Source of the DNA: Microtetraspora niveoalba
GTDB taxonomy: Bacteria > Actinomycetota > Actinomycetes > Streptosporangiales > Streptosporangiaceae
Direction: 5' to 3'
Length of the DNA: 53,308 nucleotides
Assembly: GCF_001570405.1 (NCBI RefSeq)
Contig: NZ_BBYM01000047.1
Location: 1 to 53,308 of the forward strand
The notes beneath the pieces are model-generated. The model saw nothing but the letters and a program-made list of their open reading frames with translations, was not told where the DNA came from and made no database searches. Each line of letters starts with the position of its first letter. Within the stretch, counting starts at the first letter, position 1. This document shows, in pieces, positions 51,980 through 53,308 of the stretch. The translations under genes and the position numbers were made by a program.

Positions 51980-53308
51980 GTGGGGAGCGACATCGAGGAC
52001 CCGGACCACGCCAGGACCCGACCCGGAAACCGCGCCCGAGACGGCGTCCCGCGTCACTCCCCGGAGGCCGACCCCCGCTCCTGGTGCCTCGCCGCCGTCG
52101 CGAGGCTGGAGCGCGGCCGCCCGGAGGCGGCGCTCGAGGCCGCCAGGCAGGCGATCGAGCGCGACCCGGGCGGCGAGTGGGCGCATCGCCTGGCCAGCCT
52201 CGCCCTCGAACGCCTCGGCCGCGACCCCGAGGCCGTCGCGGCGGCCCGCGAGGCCGTACGGCTCGCGCCCGGCTCCTGGGCGGCGCGCCTCAGGCTGGGC
52301 GGAGCGCTGCGCCGGATGCCCGACGGCTGGCGGGAGGCGTGGGCGGAGGCGCGCAAGGCGGTGAGCTTCGCCCCCGAGGAACCCGACCCGCACGTGCTCG
52401 CCGGGGACCTGGCCCTGCTCCGGGGCGACCACGAGAGCGCCGTCGCGTCCTATCGCGCGGCGCTGCGGCGTTCGCGCGACCACCCGGCGGCCCGGGTCAA
52501 CCTGGGGCTCGCCCTGCTGCGCTGGGAACGGCCGCGCAACCACCACGATCCGGCCTGGGACGCCGACCCCCGCGACACCGCGCGGGCCAGGCGGGCCGCG
52601 GAGGTCTGGTCCCGGCAGGTCCGTGTCATGCTCGCCGTGGCGACCGTCGCCGTGACGGCCGCCGCGCTCGGCCTCGGCCTGCACAAGGAGGCGCAGATCG
52701 GCGGGGCGCTCGCGCTCGGCGGCGTCGTGGCGGTGACGATCCGGCAGACCGGGCGGGTCCCCGTCTGGCCGCGCGTTCCCGCGATGCTGCGCCGCGACCT
52801 CTGGCTCACCATGGACGCCGCGATGGCCGTCGCGGCCGTCGGCGCGTACGTCGCGGGCCTGGCCACCCTGCCCGGCGACCTGGACGGGGCGCGGGACGGC
52901 GTGTGGGCCGGGGCGTGCGGCATCGTGCTGCTCAACGGCGTCGCCGCGGGCGGCCTGCGCCTGCTGGTCGAGGCGTGGCAGGGCCGTCCGGTGCGGGCGC
53001 TCGTCCAGTTCGCCGCCGCGAGCCCGGTGCCCGCCGCCCGGCGGGACGCCGGCGTGACGTTCTGGATCATCGCCGGGCGTGCCTGGTGGGGGCTCGTCCT
53101 CCTGCTGTCGCTCTGCCTGCTCACCGCCCAGCCCCGCCTCGCGCTCGCCGCCGCGGCGGCGCCGGTCGCCGTCGTGCTCGCCGTCCGACGCGGACGGGCG
53201 GCGCCCATGCTGCGGGCCGCGCTCCGCGACGACCGGCCGCTCGCGCTGTCGTTCGCCCTGCTCGCCGTCGCCTCCCTGGCCCTCGCGCTCGCCGGAGCGG
53301 CGCCGGGC
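51980..53308 (+). CDS. TPR-repeat membrane protein (3' end cut by window edge)
   Basis: A 443-codon open frame that runs off the right edge. The N-terminal ~200 residues contain at least three TPR-like helix pairs (AALEAARQAIERDPGGEWAH; EAVAAAREAVRLAPGSWAA; ESAVASYRAALRRSRDHPAARVN), likely cytoplasmic protein-protein contacts. The second part has about six transmembrane helices (e.g. MLAVATVAVTAAALGLGL and WGLVLLLSLCLL). Function unknown; TPR-plus-membrane proteins often assemble complexes. The start is provisional: GTG 51980 is the first plausible codon after an in-frame stop at 51926, and no ribosome site is convincing. Divergent from the MFS exporter. Confidence 0.75.
   Translation, partial: MGSDIEDPDHARTRPGNRARDGVPRHSPEADPRSWCLAAVARLERGRPEAALEAARQAIERDPGGEWAHRLASLALERLGRDPEAVAAAREAVRLAPGSWAARLRLGGALRRMPDGWREAWAEARKAVSFAPEEPDPHVLAGDLALLRGDHESAVASYRAALRRSRDHPAARVNLGLALLRWERPRNHHDPAWDADPRDTARARRAAEVWSRQVRVMLAVATVAVTAAALGLGLHKEAQIGGALALGGVVAVTIRQTGRVPVWPRVPAMLRRDLWLTMDAAMAVAAVGAYVAGLATLPGDLDGARDGVWAGACGIVLLNGVAAGGLRLLVEAWQGRPVRALVQFAAASPVPAARRDAGVTFWIIAGRAWWGLVLLLSLCLLTAQPRLALAAAAAPVAVVLAVRRGRAAPMLRAALRDDRPLALSFALLAVASLALALAGAAPG

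Overview
The window is about 53 kb of very GC-rich DNA (mostly G or C at third codon positions, many GTG and some TTG starts), densely packed with genes on both strands. It looks like chromosomal core and near-core DNA of a filamentous actinobacterium. Family content (LexA, class II NrdJ with NrdR, LigB, GuaB1, DUF4192, DUF1707, a Rv0449c/UfaA1-type lipid pair, a GH5-CBM2 cellulase) points to Actinomycetota. A Streptosporangiales-type host is my best guess, partly because 10-methyl fatty acids are a chemotaxonomic marker there. I see no IS element, prophage, integrase, CRISPR array, tRNA or rRNA. Both ends cut through a gene.

Layout. 1-6.3 kb: an ABC permease (cut) and ATPase pair, a GlxA-type regulator divergent from an MFS carrier, a PTH2-like protein, a membrane-anchored secreted-domain protein and a DUF1269 protein. 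6.3-12.6 kb: a CASTOR/POLLUX-like channel subunit, Maf, an EI24 membrane protein whose 3' end is tandemly duplicated, DUF4192 and DUF1707/DUF4870 proteins. 12.6-17.5 kb: LigB, a 5'-truncated glycosyltransferase remnant, FKBP, a GuaB1-type IMPDH relative and a GyrI-like protein. 17.5-24.5 kb is a lipid block: alpha-methylacyl-CoA racemase, an FAD oxidoreductase plus SAM methyltransferase pair (probable 10-methyl fatty acid synthesis), an acyl-CoA ligase and a P450. 24.5-30.5 kb: a repeat-rich membrane protein paralogous to the one at 4.7 kb, then leuS behind a leader peptide and hairpin leader, then a lipoprotein. 30.5-34 kb: secreted cellulase and a MalY/PatB aminotransferase. 34-38.7 kb: lexA divergent from nrdR-nrdJ, with candidate SOS and tandem NrdR boxes between them. 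38.8-44.3 kb: nitronate monooxygenase, an MFS exporter divergent from its probable HxlR regulator, Nei glycosylase, YbjN and flavin-fold proteins, and a small ORF. 44.5-53.3 kb: a kinase / STAND-derived / WD40 fusion, small Cys- or His-rich proteins, DoxX, an MFS exporter and a TPR membrane protein (cut).

Working together. DNA repair and precursor supply (lexA, nrdR, nrdJ, ligB, nei, maf) and membrane lipid modification are the two coherent themes. A recurring signal is a TANNNT box 6-8 nt before the start codon with no Shine-Dalgarno sequence, the signature of leaderless transcripts; I count ten such starts. The most interesting regulatory element is the leuS leader (26834-26990), which combines a leaderless Leu-Leu leader peptide, a hairpin around its stop codon, a terminator-like hairpin, and an alternative pairing between them. 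The gene families here are mostly known. No wholly new multi-gene system is evident, but several leads are listed as findings. All family assignments are by eye from the translated sequence.
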